Source: Elymus sibiricus (lineage: Eukaryota; Streptophyta; Magnoliopsida; Poales; Poaceae). Taken from it: a stretch of 64,000 nucleotides of DNA. The translations under genes and the position numbers were made by a program. Location of the stretch: contig CM077664.1 of the NCBI GenBank assembly GCA_039707655.1, positions 198,084,195 to 198,148,194 of the forward strand. Direction: 5' to 3'. Below, piece by piece: positions 9,887 through 21,723 of the stretch (positions within the stretch are counted from its first letter, which is position 1; each line of letters starts with the position of its first letter). The notes under the pieces are model-generated. The model had not been told where the DNA came from, did no database searches, and saw nothing but the letters and a program-made list of their open reading frames with translations.

Positions 9887-11492
9887 TGTTGGTGCAATAC
9901 TTGCCCTCTTGTGTTTTGGAGATTGTTGACAGAAATAGGTATGGACTGACTTGTTTGCTAGTGCACACAGAGAGAAATAGTCCATGCAGTACCGAAGAGA
10001 ATGTTGTCTCCGGTGTACAGTTCGAGGAACTTCACCGAAGAATATCTGCACCGCCGAGATGAATGAGCTACATCCTTTGAAGACTTGTAGATGAGAAGAA
10101 TGAAGTGAAGAAGTTGACCCCTCGAAAATTTATTGCTGACGCGAAGCAATTGGTTCGGTGATTACGTCCAAAGAAAATTGACTGCAGCGACGGGAGGCGA
10201 AGACGAAGTGAAGACGTAGCATTCTTTTCGTCGTTCTTCTTCCATTCATTTGAGTCATAGGACCTCCGTACTATTAAGAGGGGTATAGGTTCTCGAAGCT
10301 AAGATCCGCTGTGATGCTTAGCCCAAACCTATGCGAGACTGAGAGAAATCTCCTTATGCTTCGAATGATTACCTACCAGCAGAAGACGTTGTTCTTCGTC
10401 GCTGTAGGAGATATCTTTCGAACTGAGGAGTTAGCATTACTTGCTCCGCACGTAATGTTACCGTTGTGCTCAATTCCGACCGTTGGACTCGTGTCGTTCG
10501 GCCATTGGCTGCTCCCCATGTCCAATTTGGTCTTTTCCCTTCAGGGAAGGCTGCGGCTATAAATAGCCACCCCGCACCGACGTTGTCCGGTGGCTGCTCC
10601 ACTTGAGATTCTGAGAAGATTGATTGAGCATCCCCTCTCCGAGTGATTTGAGTTTAAGATCCACCGAGAGAAAAATCAAGAGCCAAAACTTAGACAGTGG
10701 TTGAGCATCACAGTAGTTCTGAGTTAGAGTTCTTGTACCTATTACTCTTGAGAGCTGCACACTCTCTAGACTGATAGGTGTCAGCTCGAGTGTCGAAGAG
10801 TAATTGTCTTCACCGAGCAAGATCTTCAACAACCAAGAGTCATTGTGGTTCGCGAAGAAGTCTGTCGAAGGTTTGGAGATCGCCGACAAGTATCTACCAC
10901 GAGTGAAATCAACTGGAGTCTGATCAGCTCCTTGTTGAAGGAGAATAGGGCAAGGAGAGTTTATCGTCTGTGTTAAATCACAACCCCTCCAACCAGACGT
11001 AGTCCTTTGGCAGAAGGGCGAACTGGTCTACCAAATTCTCCTGTCGCCATCGAGCACCCCTGGTTCGCTTTACATTATTGCATTTCCTTCAGCAGTTCAC
11101 ATTCATGCTCAGTGCCGATAGTTATATCTGATCAATCATAGTTCATCAAGTGTCTGCTACATTCTCATCTCTCTTTTCATCATCTAGATTAAATTACGAC
11201 TGTGTAATTACATTCACTACTGAACCTTTACCTTGGTACCACTATCTGTGCATTTTCATCGTAGTCCTTATATTGTTTTTTTTCGTGCTGCTGGATCTGT
11301 TCATATATTGCATTGCCTTCGTATCTGTCGAACCTACTTCGATAGATACACTCTTCTATAGCGAGCTCAATTATAAGTTATTCTACCGAACCATATTTCC
11401 GCTGCTGTGTTTGGGATCAGTTCAAAACTTTCGCAAGAATTTTTTAATCTCTCATTCACCCCCCTCTGGTCGATATACTCTCGGTCCTAACA
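9887..11492 (+). repeat. 3' LTR of the left Maximus-like element
   Basis: A 1606-bp LTR directly after the purine-rich CAAAAAGGGGGAGAT. It ends TCCTAACA and is followed by the TSD ACTTT. It differs from the 5' copy by roughly 36 substitutions, mostly transitions, and about 15 extra bp. Confidence 0.95.
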
Positions 11493-11741
11493 ACTTTGCC
11501 CTCGGACTTGTGGTAGAAGGAATACCCAATGGTGTTATTGGGATAACCTACAAAGTAACATTTGTCTGATCTGAGATCGAGTTTGCTTGGCTGTAAACAC
11601 TTTACGTATGCCTCACAACCCCAAATTTTGAGATGCGACACACTAGGAATCTTCCCATGCCACATCTCATGTGGTGTCGTCTCAACAGACTTAGACGGTG
11701 CTCTGTTTAATGTATAAGTGGTAGTAAGTAGTGCGTGACCC
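11493..11741 (-). pseudogene. copia integrase C-terminal segment between two insertions
   Basis: This 249-bp island continues the polyprotein in frame. With one GACCC removed, LPISFWG is followed by a stretch leading to TLNRAPSKSVETTP, then HLKIWGCEAYVK and KCYFVGYP, motifs that end copia integrases before the RT domain. It is flanked by TSD copies of the elements on either side (GACCC at 11737-11741, ACTTT at 11493-11497). No stop codon lies in the island. Confidence 0.9.
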
Positions 11742-13291
11742 TGCTACTTGTTAGCTGCGTTGGTAATTCCCTGAAGAGGAAGGGAGATGCAGTACAGTAG
11801 AGATAAGTATTTCCCTCAGTTATGAAACCAAGGTTATCAATCCAGTAGGAGAATCACGCAACACCTCGTTAGCAGCACCTGCACACAAAACAACAAATCC
11901 TTGCACCCAACGTAAACAAGGGGTTGTCAATCCCTCGGCGGTAAGTTGCAAGATTAAATTGTATGTGATAGATAGATAAATTAAAACAAAAATACAAAAA
12001 AAAAGTGCAGCAAGTATTTTTAGGGGTTTAGTATATGATTTAGATAGACCCGGGGGCCATAGTTTTCACTAGAGGCTTCTCTCAAGAAAATAGCATACGG
12101 TGGGTAAACAAATTACTGTTGGGCAATTGATAGAAAAGCAAATAATCATGACGATATCCAAGGCAATGATCATGTATATAGGCATCACGTCTGAGACAAG
12201 TAGACCGACTCCTGCCTGCATCTACTACTATTACTCCACACATCGACCGCTATCCAGCATGCATCTAGTGTATTAACTCCATGAAGAACAGAGTAACGCC
12301 TTAAGAACGATGACATGATGTAGACAAGATAAACTCACGTATGAATAAACCCCATCTTTTTACCCTTAATAGCAACGATACATACGTGTCATGTCCCTTT
12401 CTGTCACTGGAATTAAGCACCGCAAGATCGAACCCATTACAAAGCACCTCTTCCCATGGCAAGATAAATCAATCTAGTTGGCCAAACCAAATCAATAGAT
12501 CGGAGAAGAAATACGAAGGTATAATAATCATGCATAAAAGAGATTAGAAAAGACTCAAATAATATTCATGGATAATTTGTTCATAAACTCACAATTCATC
12601 GGATCCCAACAAACACACCGCAAAAAGTGATTACATCGGATAGAACTCCAAGAACATCGAGGAGAACATTGTATTGAAGATCAAAAAAGAGAGAAGAAGC
12701 CATCTAGCTACTAACTATGGACCCGAAGGTCTGTGGTAAACTACTCACGCATCATCGGAAGGGCAGCAAGGTTGATGTAGAGCCCCTCCGTGATCGATTC
12801 CCCCTCGGGCAGAGTACCGGAAAAGGCATGCATATGGGATCTCTCAAGAACAGAAGCTTGCGGCGGCGGAAAAAGTATTTCGTGGACTCCCCTGGTGGTT
12901 TCCCGATTTTTGGGAATTTATAGTGGTGGAATTAGGTCAAACGGGGCTGAGGTGGGCCCACGAGGCACCAGGGCGCGCATGCCCCCCCAGGCGCGCCCTG
13001 GTGGCTCGTGGCCACCTCCTCTGGCGTCTAGTCTTCTCCCGAAGCTTCCAGTGTTGGTATTGTCCAGAAACAAATCTCCAAAAAGTTTCATGGCATTTGG
13101 ACTTCGTTTGGTATTGATATTCTGTAAAACAAAAAACAGGCAGAAAACAGCAACTGGCACTGGGCACTAAGTTAATAGGTTAGTCCCAAAAATTGATATA
13201 TAATTGCTGTAAATGTATATAAAAACATCCAAGATTGATAATATAACAGCATGGAACAATAAAAAATTATAGATACGTTGGAGACGTATTA
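11742..13291 (-). repeat. 3' LTR of the left Sabrina-like element
   Basis: A 1550-bp LTR in minus orientation. Its terminal dinucleotide at 13291 has decayed from TG to TA on the minus strand. A purine-rich AAGCTTGGGGATGC adjoins it at 13292-13305, the expected polypurine tract. Bases 12867-13291 match 19410-19856. Confidence 0.88.
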
Positions 13292-15811
13292 GCATCCCCA
13301 AGCTTAATTCCTGCTCGTCCTCGAGTAGGTAAATGATAAAAATAGAATTTTTGATGTGGAATGCTGCCTATCATATTCATCATATATTCTTTTCTTTTGT
13401 AGCATGGACATTGGACTTGAATGATTCAAAGCAATAGTCTATAGTTTGACATGAAGATATAAATACTCAAGCATGCTAACAAGCAATCATGTCTTTCAAA
13501 ATATCGACGCTAAAGAAAGTTATCCCTAGCCCATTATGCTTAATCATTGATCCATTCATGAAACACACTCAGATATTAGCTACACACAATGCACAAGTAT
13601 GACAATAATGCTCTCTAGTTGGTGCTTTATAAGAGAAGATGGAGACTCAAAATAAAAATAAAAATTGCATAAAGTAAATAGATAGGCCCTTCGCAGAGGG
13701 AAGCAGATATTTGCTAATGTGCCAGAGCTCAAAGCTTAAATTTGAGAGATAAAAATATTTTGAGAGGAATGCTTTTTCTGTCAACGAAAACGACCGAGAA
13801 TTCCCAATATCTTCCATGCTAGACACATCATAGGCGGTTCCCAAACAGAAAGTAAAGTTTATTTCCTTTCCACCATTCTTTCAGAATCCATGGCTAGCCG
13901 TATCCACGGGTGCCCTCCATACCATCACTTTTCAAGGAATTTTGTTGTTATTAATTTTGATTTCATTGTGGGACTGGGCATCCCTATTACCAGCCACTCT
14001 CTCGTGCAATGACAAGTGAATAAACACTTATCGCGAGAATAACACACCTAGCATGGAAAATATTGTCCACCCCCTGCCGCTTCATGAGGGGTACGGGCAC
14101 ACAAAACAGAAAAAATATTTTGAAAATTAGAGTTGGCACACGCAAATTTACTTGGAACGGCATTGAAATACCGCATATAGGTAGATACAGTGGACTCATT
14201 TGGCACAACTTGGGTTTAAGGAGTTTGGATGCACAAGCAGTATTTCCGCTTAGTACAAATGAAGGCTAGCAAAAGATTGAGAAGCAACCAACCAAAAAAC
14301 GAAAATGGTCATAAACATGCATTGAACATAACTAACACCGAATAATGCACCATAAGTAGGATATAATTTCTTTGCATAACTATTGACTTAATGTGCATGT
14401 ATAGGGAATCACAAACCTTAACACTAATATTCTTACTGAATCACAATTACTCACTAACATGACTCACATATCATCATTTCCATATCGCAAAACTATTGCA
14501 AGGAATCACACTTATCATATCCAATGATCTATATGAAAGTTTTTATTATATCCCTCTTGAATATTCATCACTTTGGGACCAAATTCATATCTTTTGCAAA
14601 TTACCATTACTATCATCAACTCTCAAAAATATATAAGTGAAGCATGAGAGTGCAAATATTTCTTCAAAATTTCAATCTTATCAACTCTCAAAATAATATA
14701 AGTGAAGCATGAGAGTTTATTTCTTCAAATTTTTAATCTTATCAACTCTCAAAATAATATAAGTGAAGCATGAGAGTTCATTTCTTCAAAATATAGCCAC
14801 CACCGTGCTCAAAAAGATTTAAGTGAAGTACTAGAGCAACTGCCTAGCTCAAAAAATTTAAGTGAAGCACATAGAGTATTCTAACAAATTATGATAATGT
14901 GTGGCTCTCTCAAAATAGGTGTGTTCAGCAAGGATGATTGTGACAAACTAAAAAGCAAACAAAGCAAAGACTCATATAATACAAGACGCTCCAAGCAAAA
15001 CACATATCATGTGACGAATAAAAATATAGCTCCAAGGAAAATTACCGATGGTTGGTAGAAGAAAGAGGGGATGCCTTCCGGGGCATCCCCATGCTTAGAC
15101 GCTTGAGTCTTCTTTGAATATTACCTTGGGGTGCCTCGGGCATCCCCAAGCTTAGGCTCTTGCCACTCCTTATTCCTTCATCCATCGTGATCTCACCCAA
15201 AACTTGAAAACTTCAATCACACAAAACTCAACAAAACCTTCGTGAGATCCGTTAGTATAACAAAACAAATCACTACTTTAAGTACTGTTGCAAACCCATT
15301 CATATTTTATTTTTGCATTATACCTACTGTATTCTAACTTCTCCATGGCTTATACCCCCCGATACAATCCATAGTTTCATCAAAACAAGCAAGTAGTGCA
15401 TCAAAAACAGAATCTGTCAAAAACAGAACAGTCTGTAGCAATCTATTTAAAATCCATACTTCTGTAACTCCAAAAATTCTGAAAAATCAGGAAAACGTGT
15501 GCAATTCATATACCAATACTGTGTAAAAATTTCAGATTTTTATGACTCTCCAGTACAGAACCAAAATTCCAGCACTGGACGCAAAACTTTCTGTTTTCCG
15601 AACAGCATCAATTATACTATCTTCCAAATCATCCTAAAGGATTTACTTGGCACAAACACTAATTAAAAACACAAAAACTCAATCATAACAGTAGCATAAA
15701 AGTGAAAACACACAATAACAGAAACAAATAATAAAAATTTATTTTATTCATTGGGTTGCCTCCCAACAAGCGCTATTGTTTTATGCCCCTAGCTAGGCAT
15801 CATGCATAGTT
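13292..15811 (-). other. Noncoding interior of the left Sabrina-like element
   Basis: About 2.5 kb without a supported ORF, AT-rich. It contains a tandem repeat at 14615-14880, the stem-loop GGGGATGCC/GGCATCCCC at 15067-15090, and the conserved post-ORF motif at 15750-15808. Segments match, in reverse orientation, the interior of the element at 26127-33340, so both belong to one family. Confidence 0.65.
14615..14880. repeat. Degenerate tandem repeat of about 61-65 bp
   Basis: ATCAACTCTCAAAA followed by TATAAGTGAAGCATGAGAG recurs from 14615, 14680 and 14741, with two further degraded units to about 14880. The related element at 26127-33340 has only one or two counterparts near 30340-30430, so copy number varies within the family. 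Confidence 0.75.
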
Positions 15812-16375
15812 TCAAGTATTGTCATCTTTAGTTTTAGTAATCTTTATAGGAGTTTTCTCAAATCCGGGAGGCTCTTTACGCTTCCCATTATTCTCAGGAA
15901 ATGAGGCAATTTTAAGGTCTAGAATATCCAATCGCTTATTGCATAGAGTAATCAAAGTGTTCATGCGATTGAGGTTTCCACTAATATTTTTACGAGGTTC
16001 GTTAGACTTTTGCAACTCAACCAAATTTTTCTGCATGTCACCCAATTTGTCTAATATTTGAGCCCCCTATTGAGTAAAAGCAAAACCCTTTTGTGGTGGT
16101 GGAATCCCCAATATACCTTCTATTATTTCATAGGCAGTATTAGCCTCACTTTCAATAAAATTCCCTTTTGCGGCAAAATCCAAAAGTTGTCTATGATGCA
16201 TGGTTAAACCTATATAGAAATTGCGAAGCAAAATTTTTAAATCCCCTTTTACAGAGCAAACACGGTAGGATTCCATTAACCTATACCAAGCATCTTTAAG
16301 ATTTTCTCCTTGTTTTTGTTTGATGTAAAGTACTTCAAAATCCGGCGACAAAGGAGGGATAGTCACGCTAGTCAT
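15812..16375 (-). pseudogene. gag remnant of the Sabrina-like element
   Basis: A minus-strand frame starts at the ATG at 16375 and ends at 15812, with an in-frame TAG at 16069-16067 between KGFAFTQ and GAQILDKLG. The first part carries gag-like motifs (ENLKDAWYRLMESYR, LLRNFYIGL) as in Athila-lineage Gag. There is no zinc knuckle or protease. The 188 codons are far shorter than a full Gag, so this is either a relic or the short ORF of a non-autonomous family. Confidence 0.7.
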
Positions 16376-17067
16376 AATGGCAAATCAAGCAAAAGAGCAA
16401 ACAAGAAAAAGGCAAGTATATTTTTCCTTGATCTTTTTAAGCTAAAATTTTTACCTCTTGATTACCCTCCTAGGTGATGCTTAAACTCCTAATTTCAGCT
16501 CAAATCTCCTAGCCATTTGTCCCCAGTGGTTGGAGCAAGTTTCTGTCCAGAAACTTTCTCTCTAGCTCCAGTCACCTCCAAGGCACTAGATGGCAAGGCA
16601 AGCGCATTTCTGGGCACAACATCGAAGGGACAACACCTAGGACATGGTGTGGCAGCGCCGAAAGCCCCCTGCGTGCCAGTGCACGCGGTGACCGCGTGCG
16701 GGCATGGTGCAATGCACGCGCTCTCTGTGCTCTGCCCGTCGGGTCCGATCGGCCGCCGTCCAGCTTCTCCCCTCTCGCCACCTCAGCATGTCCAGACCAC
16801 CCAGCTCACTCTCCCTCTTCCACCCAACCCCTCTCTGACCCTCCCCGACGCCGGTAGGAGGCACGCCGGACGCGGCCACGGCGCTAGCGGTCGGTACAGT
16901 GGACCGCACGCGCGACCCTGTTAAACTTAGTGCGCCTGCGCCCGAGCCCGCGTGCATGCACTGTGTTTGGCCTCGCCCGTGTCGTCTCCAAGCTCGCCCG
17001 AGTCCTCACCGTCCCCAGTTCGCCCTGCCGCTTAGCTCCGGCGGAGCCCGAGCACTGTCCCTCCTCC

Positions 17068-17075
17068 TATAAATA
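17068..17075 (+). promoter_or_regulatory. TATA box in nested LTR-like segment
   Basis: TATAAATA in CCTCCTATAAATAGAACC, preceded by GC-rich sequence and followed by a CT-rich leader, a typical plant core promoter context. Confidence 0.55.
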
Positions 17076-19303
17076 GAACCCCTCCTCGATCGTTCTAGCC
17101 ATCCCAAACCTCCTCTCTACTCTCAAATCGAGCTCTAGTAGCTGCTGGCAACGCCGGGAAGGCCTCTGGCCTTCAAACCTCACCGGAGATCGGCCGCGGT
17201 TCTCCCCGGCCAACCTCGCCCTCTGGAGCCCCTCGACCTCGCCCTCTGCTTCTGGTGTGCTCGTGGTGATCCACGGAAGACACCTAAGCCTTTGGTTCAT
17301 CGGATTGAGGTCGTCTTCCTCAATTCCGACGAGCTCCGCCGCCCGCCGTCTCTGGAGAGGATCGCCGCGACGCCGTCAGTCCACCTTAGCTCGTGTTTCG
17401 GGTACGTGTGTGACCGTCTCATCGAGCTAGACCCATCCCCCTCCTCTCCGGCGATCGCCAAGGTCTCCTCGCCGGAGAAACGCCGGCGACAGAGCCGCCG
17501 AGCCCTATTCCTCTCTCTCACTCTCTCGTTTAAAACCAGACAGGGGCCCCACCTGTCATTCTCTCTCTCTCGCCCGAAGGGGTATCTAAGTGGAAGCGTA
17601 TTTCCAAAATACGTCTTCGACGTCAGCCCCTCTGGGATTTTCTGAAAATTGATTTAATTCATTTTAATCCAGGGTTTGACCCTAACTTTGACCAGCCACA
17701 ACTTTTTATCCATAAGTCCAAATGAGATGATTCTTTTTGCTACTGGTTTGTAAAATTCCAAAGTTTCTGTATGCCTAGTTTCAGAATTTTTCTTGCTGTT
17801 GAGAATTTCTGGTGCATTAAACAGTGTTATGTGACATTTTCTTTTTGCATTTAAAATATTTTCAGAAGAGCCTAGTTGTGTTGGAGAAGGCCAGGAGTAT
17901 TGTGACACTTCTCTAAACCAAGGCAAGCCACAACATTCATATGCAAGGATGGCATTGCAATGACTTTGGTGGTTTAATTGAATTAAATCCATCATATATT
18001 CACTATTTAAAATAATTTGCTATATAACTCTTATTGCATAGACTTTGTTCTGTCATTTTGATATTTATGCAGTAGGATACATGATTTCTTGCTAGTGTGC
18101 AGTAGGTATCATGACATGTACTCATATGATAACATGATGCATTTGTTATTCATGATCATGACCCGTGCATCCATTCACGCACTATGGCTCGAATCATTTT
18201 CATTTCAAGTGAAACTTGATATTAATCCAACTTGAACATGCTGTTGATCGAGTCATGGTGCCACCGAATCGAGCTCACCAGTGCAACCACACTTGCCTGG
18301 ATGGGGAGGCCCTAATGCGGTCTATTGTCATGCCTCTCGCCGATGCCTCCTACGAGGGAAGGTTGTGCTCTGGCGCTACCCTGGCCCGGTAGGCAGTCAT
18401 AACCATGAGGACCCGAGTTTTTATGGTACCGAGGTCCCCGTTTGGGACAGTGTTGATGTTTGGCCACGACGGTGGCAGCCACAGAGGTGGCGGGTGTCAC
18501 ATGTTGGCACCGGGGTCACCCAGGACATAGCCCAAAGGGGAGTTTGTCAGAGTGGCCGGGAGAGTGTCATGCAATAGATTGGTTTTGTCGGAATGTCGTT
18601 GGTCCACCCGAATGGGAGCACGAGGCCATGAGGTCCGTAGTGTGGGTACAGTGTACTAACCTCTGCAGAGTGTATAATCTATCGATAGCCGCGTCCTCGG
18701 ATATGGACACAGTTCGTAGTAGGTCACACCGTGGGTCAACAGATATAATTAACTTGCACACTAAGATTCACAAGATGGCACATGCAGAAATAGTGATCGA
18801 GTGAGATTCACTGTGAAATGTATGAATGTGATCTAGTGAGGATCACGTTGGTAAGATATGAGCGGTGGTTACGTGGTAACCCCGAAATGGTAAGTTGGTC
18901 CCAGGGACCATGGCAATGTTTCATGCACCTCTCATGTTGAGTAATATCATGCTCATGCATTAAATCTGTTAAATGCCTTGTTATTGTTTGTCGCACTTGT
19001 TTTGTTTGCTGTGAGCTTGCGAGTACATTCAAAGTACTCACCTGGCTTATCATGCCAGATGCAGGAGAAGCCGTGCATGGTGTGGATGTCGAGCAGTATG
19101 TCCCGCTCTAGGCCGTGTCCCAGCAGTGTCCCTGTGGAGTGGAGTTCCGCTACCTCGTCGTTCCGCTGCCGCGTAGTAGTTCCCTTATCATCGAGGCCCC
19201 TACCATGTCTACTAAATAATGTATATAAGTGCAGCCGCACCGTGTGTGCCGCTTGGCCTCGCTCATCATGTAAAATGTAAACCTATGTTCCCGCTAAGAG
19301 ATC

Positions 19304-19309
19304 AATAAA
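19304..19309 (+). terminator. Candidate polyadenylation signal in nested LTR-like segment
   Basis: AATAAA in ATCAATAAAGCGG about 100 bp before the segment's 3' end, consistent with an LTR R/U5 boundary nearby. Confidence 0.4.
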
Positions 19310-19409
19310 GCGGTTGTTTTCTGTACCAAGTTGTTGTGTATTGCCAGAAGACTAGATCTCTGGGCTGGCAATGCAAGGTAAACCGGTTGCTCTGAGCTGG
19401 GGTGCCACA

Positions 19410-19856
19410 CGGAAAAAGTATTTCGTGGACTCCCCTGGTGGTTTCCCGATTTTTGGGAATTTATAGTGGTGGAATTAGGTCAAACGGAGCTGAGGTGGGC
19501 CCACGAGGCACCAGGGCGCGCCTGCCCCCCCTCCCAGGCGCGCTTGCCCCCCCAAGCGTGCCCTGGTGGCTAGTGGCCACCTCCTCTGGCGTCTGGTCTT
19601 CTCCTGAAGCTTCTAGTGTTGGTATTGTCCAGAAAAAAATCTCCAAAAAGTTTCATGGCATTTGGACTTCGTTTGGTATTGATATTCTGTAAAACAAAAA
19701 ACAGGCAGAAAACAGCAACTGGCACTGGGCACTAAGTTAATAGGTTAGTCCCAAAAAATGATATATAATTGCTATAAATGTATATAAAAATATCCAAGAT
19801 TGATAATATAAGAGCATGGAACAATAAAAAATTATAGATACGTTGGAGACGTATCA
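19410..19856 (-). repeat. Truncated 5' LTR of the left Sabrina-like element
   Basis: 447 bp matching 12867-13291, beginning TGATACGTCTCC on the minus strand at 19856 next to the TSD GACCC. The match stops exactly where the nested LTR-like segment begins at 19409. Confidence 0.88.
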
Positions 19857-21723
19857 GACCCCAAAAAGATATCGGCAGATCTGTAAGAGACATCATCGAC
19901 CTCACCTTGTCTAACAGGGTTCGGTTATGTCGTTCCGACACTCCGTTTCGCTGTGGAGTTCCGGGAGGCGTAAGCTGTGAAACGATTCCGCGGTCACTCA
20001 GATGTTGGCTAAACTCATGACTAAGGTATTTGCCCCCGCGATCTGACCGCAGAAACTTAATCCTTTTGTTACGATGATTTTCTACCTCGTTCTGAAATTC
20101 TTTGAACTTTTCAAAGGTTTCCAACATATGCTTTATTAAGTAGATATAGCCATACCGACTTAAATCATCAGTAAAAGTCACGATGTAGAAATACCCACCC
20201 CGTGCGGCTGCGCTCATTGGACCACATACATCACTACGTATTATTTCCAATAATTCACCCACCCATTTAGGATGACCTGTGAACGGCGTCTTGGTCATTT
20301 TCCCCATCAGACAAGCTTCACATGTGTCAAATGATTCAAAATCAAAGGACGGTAAAACTCCATCTGACTGGAGTCTTTGCATGCGTTTCTTTCCGATGTG
20401 GCCAAGCCGACAGTGCCACAAGTAAGTGGTGGTGGTATCAGCCTTCTTAAGGTGTTTAGCATTCACGTTAAAGACATCATTTCCACATTCAAGATTTAGT
20501 ATGAAAATGCCCCCAACAATGGGTGCAAATCCATAAAACATATCCTTACAATAAAGTGAACAACCATTGTTCTCAGACTTGTAAGAGTACCCATCGTGCA
20601 CTAAACATGATCCAGAGATAATCTTTCTACACAATGCCTGAACAAAATAACAGTTACTTAGTTCTAAGGTAAATCCTGAAGGGAGACGTAGAGGCATAAT
20701 GCCGACGGCTTGAGCGGCGATCCCAGCGCCGTTCCCGACACGCATCACGAGTTCATTCTTAGCCAGCTTGCGCACCTTCTGAAGCCCCTGTATTGAGTTA
20801 CAAATGTGAGCAACTGATCCGGTATCAAATACCCAAGACTTAGAATTTTTGCTAGCAAGCAAAACGTCAATGACATTAACCTGTATAATAGTTATACCTT
20901 TTCCGGTTTTCCCGGATTTCTTATCTTCCAGATACTTCTTGCAGTTTCTCTTCCAGTGTCCCGTGCCCTTGCAGTAGAAGCACTCAGTTTCATTCTTGGC
21001 TCTGCCCTTAGAGTTGCTTTGGGAGCCAGTCTTACCGGCGCCCTTGCGCTTCTTGGACTTACCTTTCTTTTGGAAACTGGCGGTTTTATTCACAAGCAAC
21101 ACTTGCTTGCGATTTTTCCGCAGTCCTCCTTCCGCAGTTTTCAACATGGCGAGCACCTCATTTGGTGTCTTCTCCATTCCACTCATGTTGTAGTTCATGA
21201 CAAAACCGTCGTAAGATAGGGGGAGTGAAGAAAGCAACATATCCATCATATGGGCTGGTGGAATTGGAAATTCCAGGGTTTTAAGCCTTTCAGCGTAGCC
21301 AATCATTTTGACCACGTGTTCGCCAACTGAACTGCCCTCAGCCATCTTGCAATCCATCATGGCCTTCATGATATCAAACCGTTTAGACCGTGCAGTTTCC
21401 TTGTACAGAGCATCCAATTCCCGGATCATATCATGGGCGTTATGGAATTCAAAACGTTTTTGAAGCTCTAGACTCATGCAAGCTAGCACGAGGCACTGCA
21501 CTAAGTTGTAATCATCATCCTTAGTGGCCCAGACATTTTGTTCATCTTCCGGGGCAGTTGCCGCCGGTTTAGCTGGAAGAGGAGTTTCAAGCACATACAT
21601 CCTCTTAGCGCTCCTGAGGACAATCCTCAGGTTACGGACCCAGTCCGCATAGTTGTTTCAAGTCGCAGCTAACTTCTCTTTCTCTAACATCGGGCCTAAG
21701 TTGAACGCGGTGTTGCGAGCCAT
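19857..21723 (-). pseudogene. copia gag-protease-integrase polyprotein, 5' segment
   Basis: Reading starts at the ATG at 21723-21721 (MARNTAFNLGPM). An in-frame TGA at 21660-21658 interrupts gag about 21 codons in; the frame is then open to the insertion point at 19857. In order one sees the gag domain (with GSSVGEHVVKMIGY), a zinc knuckle CFYCKGTGHWKRNC (CX2CX4HX4C), an aspartic protease site (FDTGSVAHIC), the integrase zinc-binding HHCC region, and the catalytic core with Asp in IRSDVCG and LRSDRGG and Glu in NGVSERHN. The frame ends at LPISFWG, where the gypsy element interrupts it. Apart from the TGA it is well preserved, which suggests the copia insertion is not very old. Confidence 0.9.

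Larger units (their letters stand above)
47..11492 (+). mobile_element. Maximus/SIRE-like copia element lacking pol (non-autonomous)
   Basis: A complete 11.4-kb LTR element: LTRs at 47-1637 and 9887-11492, TSD ACTTT at 42-46 and 11493-11497, tRNA-Met PBS at 1640, polypurine tract just before 9887. Internal content is gag (1705-4209), a 1.08-kb spacer with promoter-like features, and a 1250-codon ORF (5288-9040). No protease, integrase, RT or RNase H motif is present in any frame. A hand comparison of the LTRs gives about 36 substitutions plus one indel of about 15 bp over about 1590 bp, i.e. roughly 2.3 percent. Gag and PBS style place it with Maximus/SIRE elements; the name is tentative. Confidence 0.92.
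16470..19409 (+). repeat. 2.9-kb LTR-like segment nested in the Sabrina-like element
   Basis: A GC-rich segment with no supported ORF. It has a TATAAATA at 17068-17075 and an AATAAA at 19304-19309, both on the plus strand, and ends GGGGTGCCACA at 19409, a plausible LTR 3' terminus. The left border is uncertain: it may be near 16470, where gag leader sequence stops, or at TGTGGC at 16648. No 5-bp TSD is seen, and about 1.1 kb of host LTR plus leader is missing at its left, so it arrived with, or was followed by, a deletion. It could be a solo or truncated LTR of another gypsy family. Confidence 0.5.
11742..19856 (-). mobile_element. Sabrina-like gypsy element, internally rearranged, no pol
   Basis: Flanked by GACCC at 11737-11741 and 19857-19861. 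It reads right to left. The 3' LTR is complete at 11742-13291. The 5' LTR survives only as 19410-19856, its first 447 bp; the rest of that LTR, the primer-binding site and the 5' leader are missing where a 2.9-kb LTR-like segment sits (about 16470-19409). A gag remnant is at 15812-16375 and the rest is noncoding. LTR ends read TGATACGTCTCC and GTAGCA on the minus strand. The Sabrina name is from memory of that LTR start. Confidence 0.85.

Noticed and set aside
14615..14880. CRISPR-like array of repeats
   Set aside because: Units of 61-65 bp are adjacent and degenerate with no unique spacers, in a plant retrotransposon interior.
17000..19400. A host gene with a GC-rich promoter
   Set aside because: A TATA box and poly(A) signal are present but there is no ORF, no splice-consistent coding stretch, and the segment ends like an LTR exactly at another element's border.
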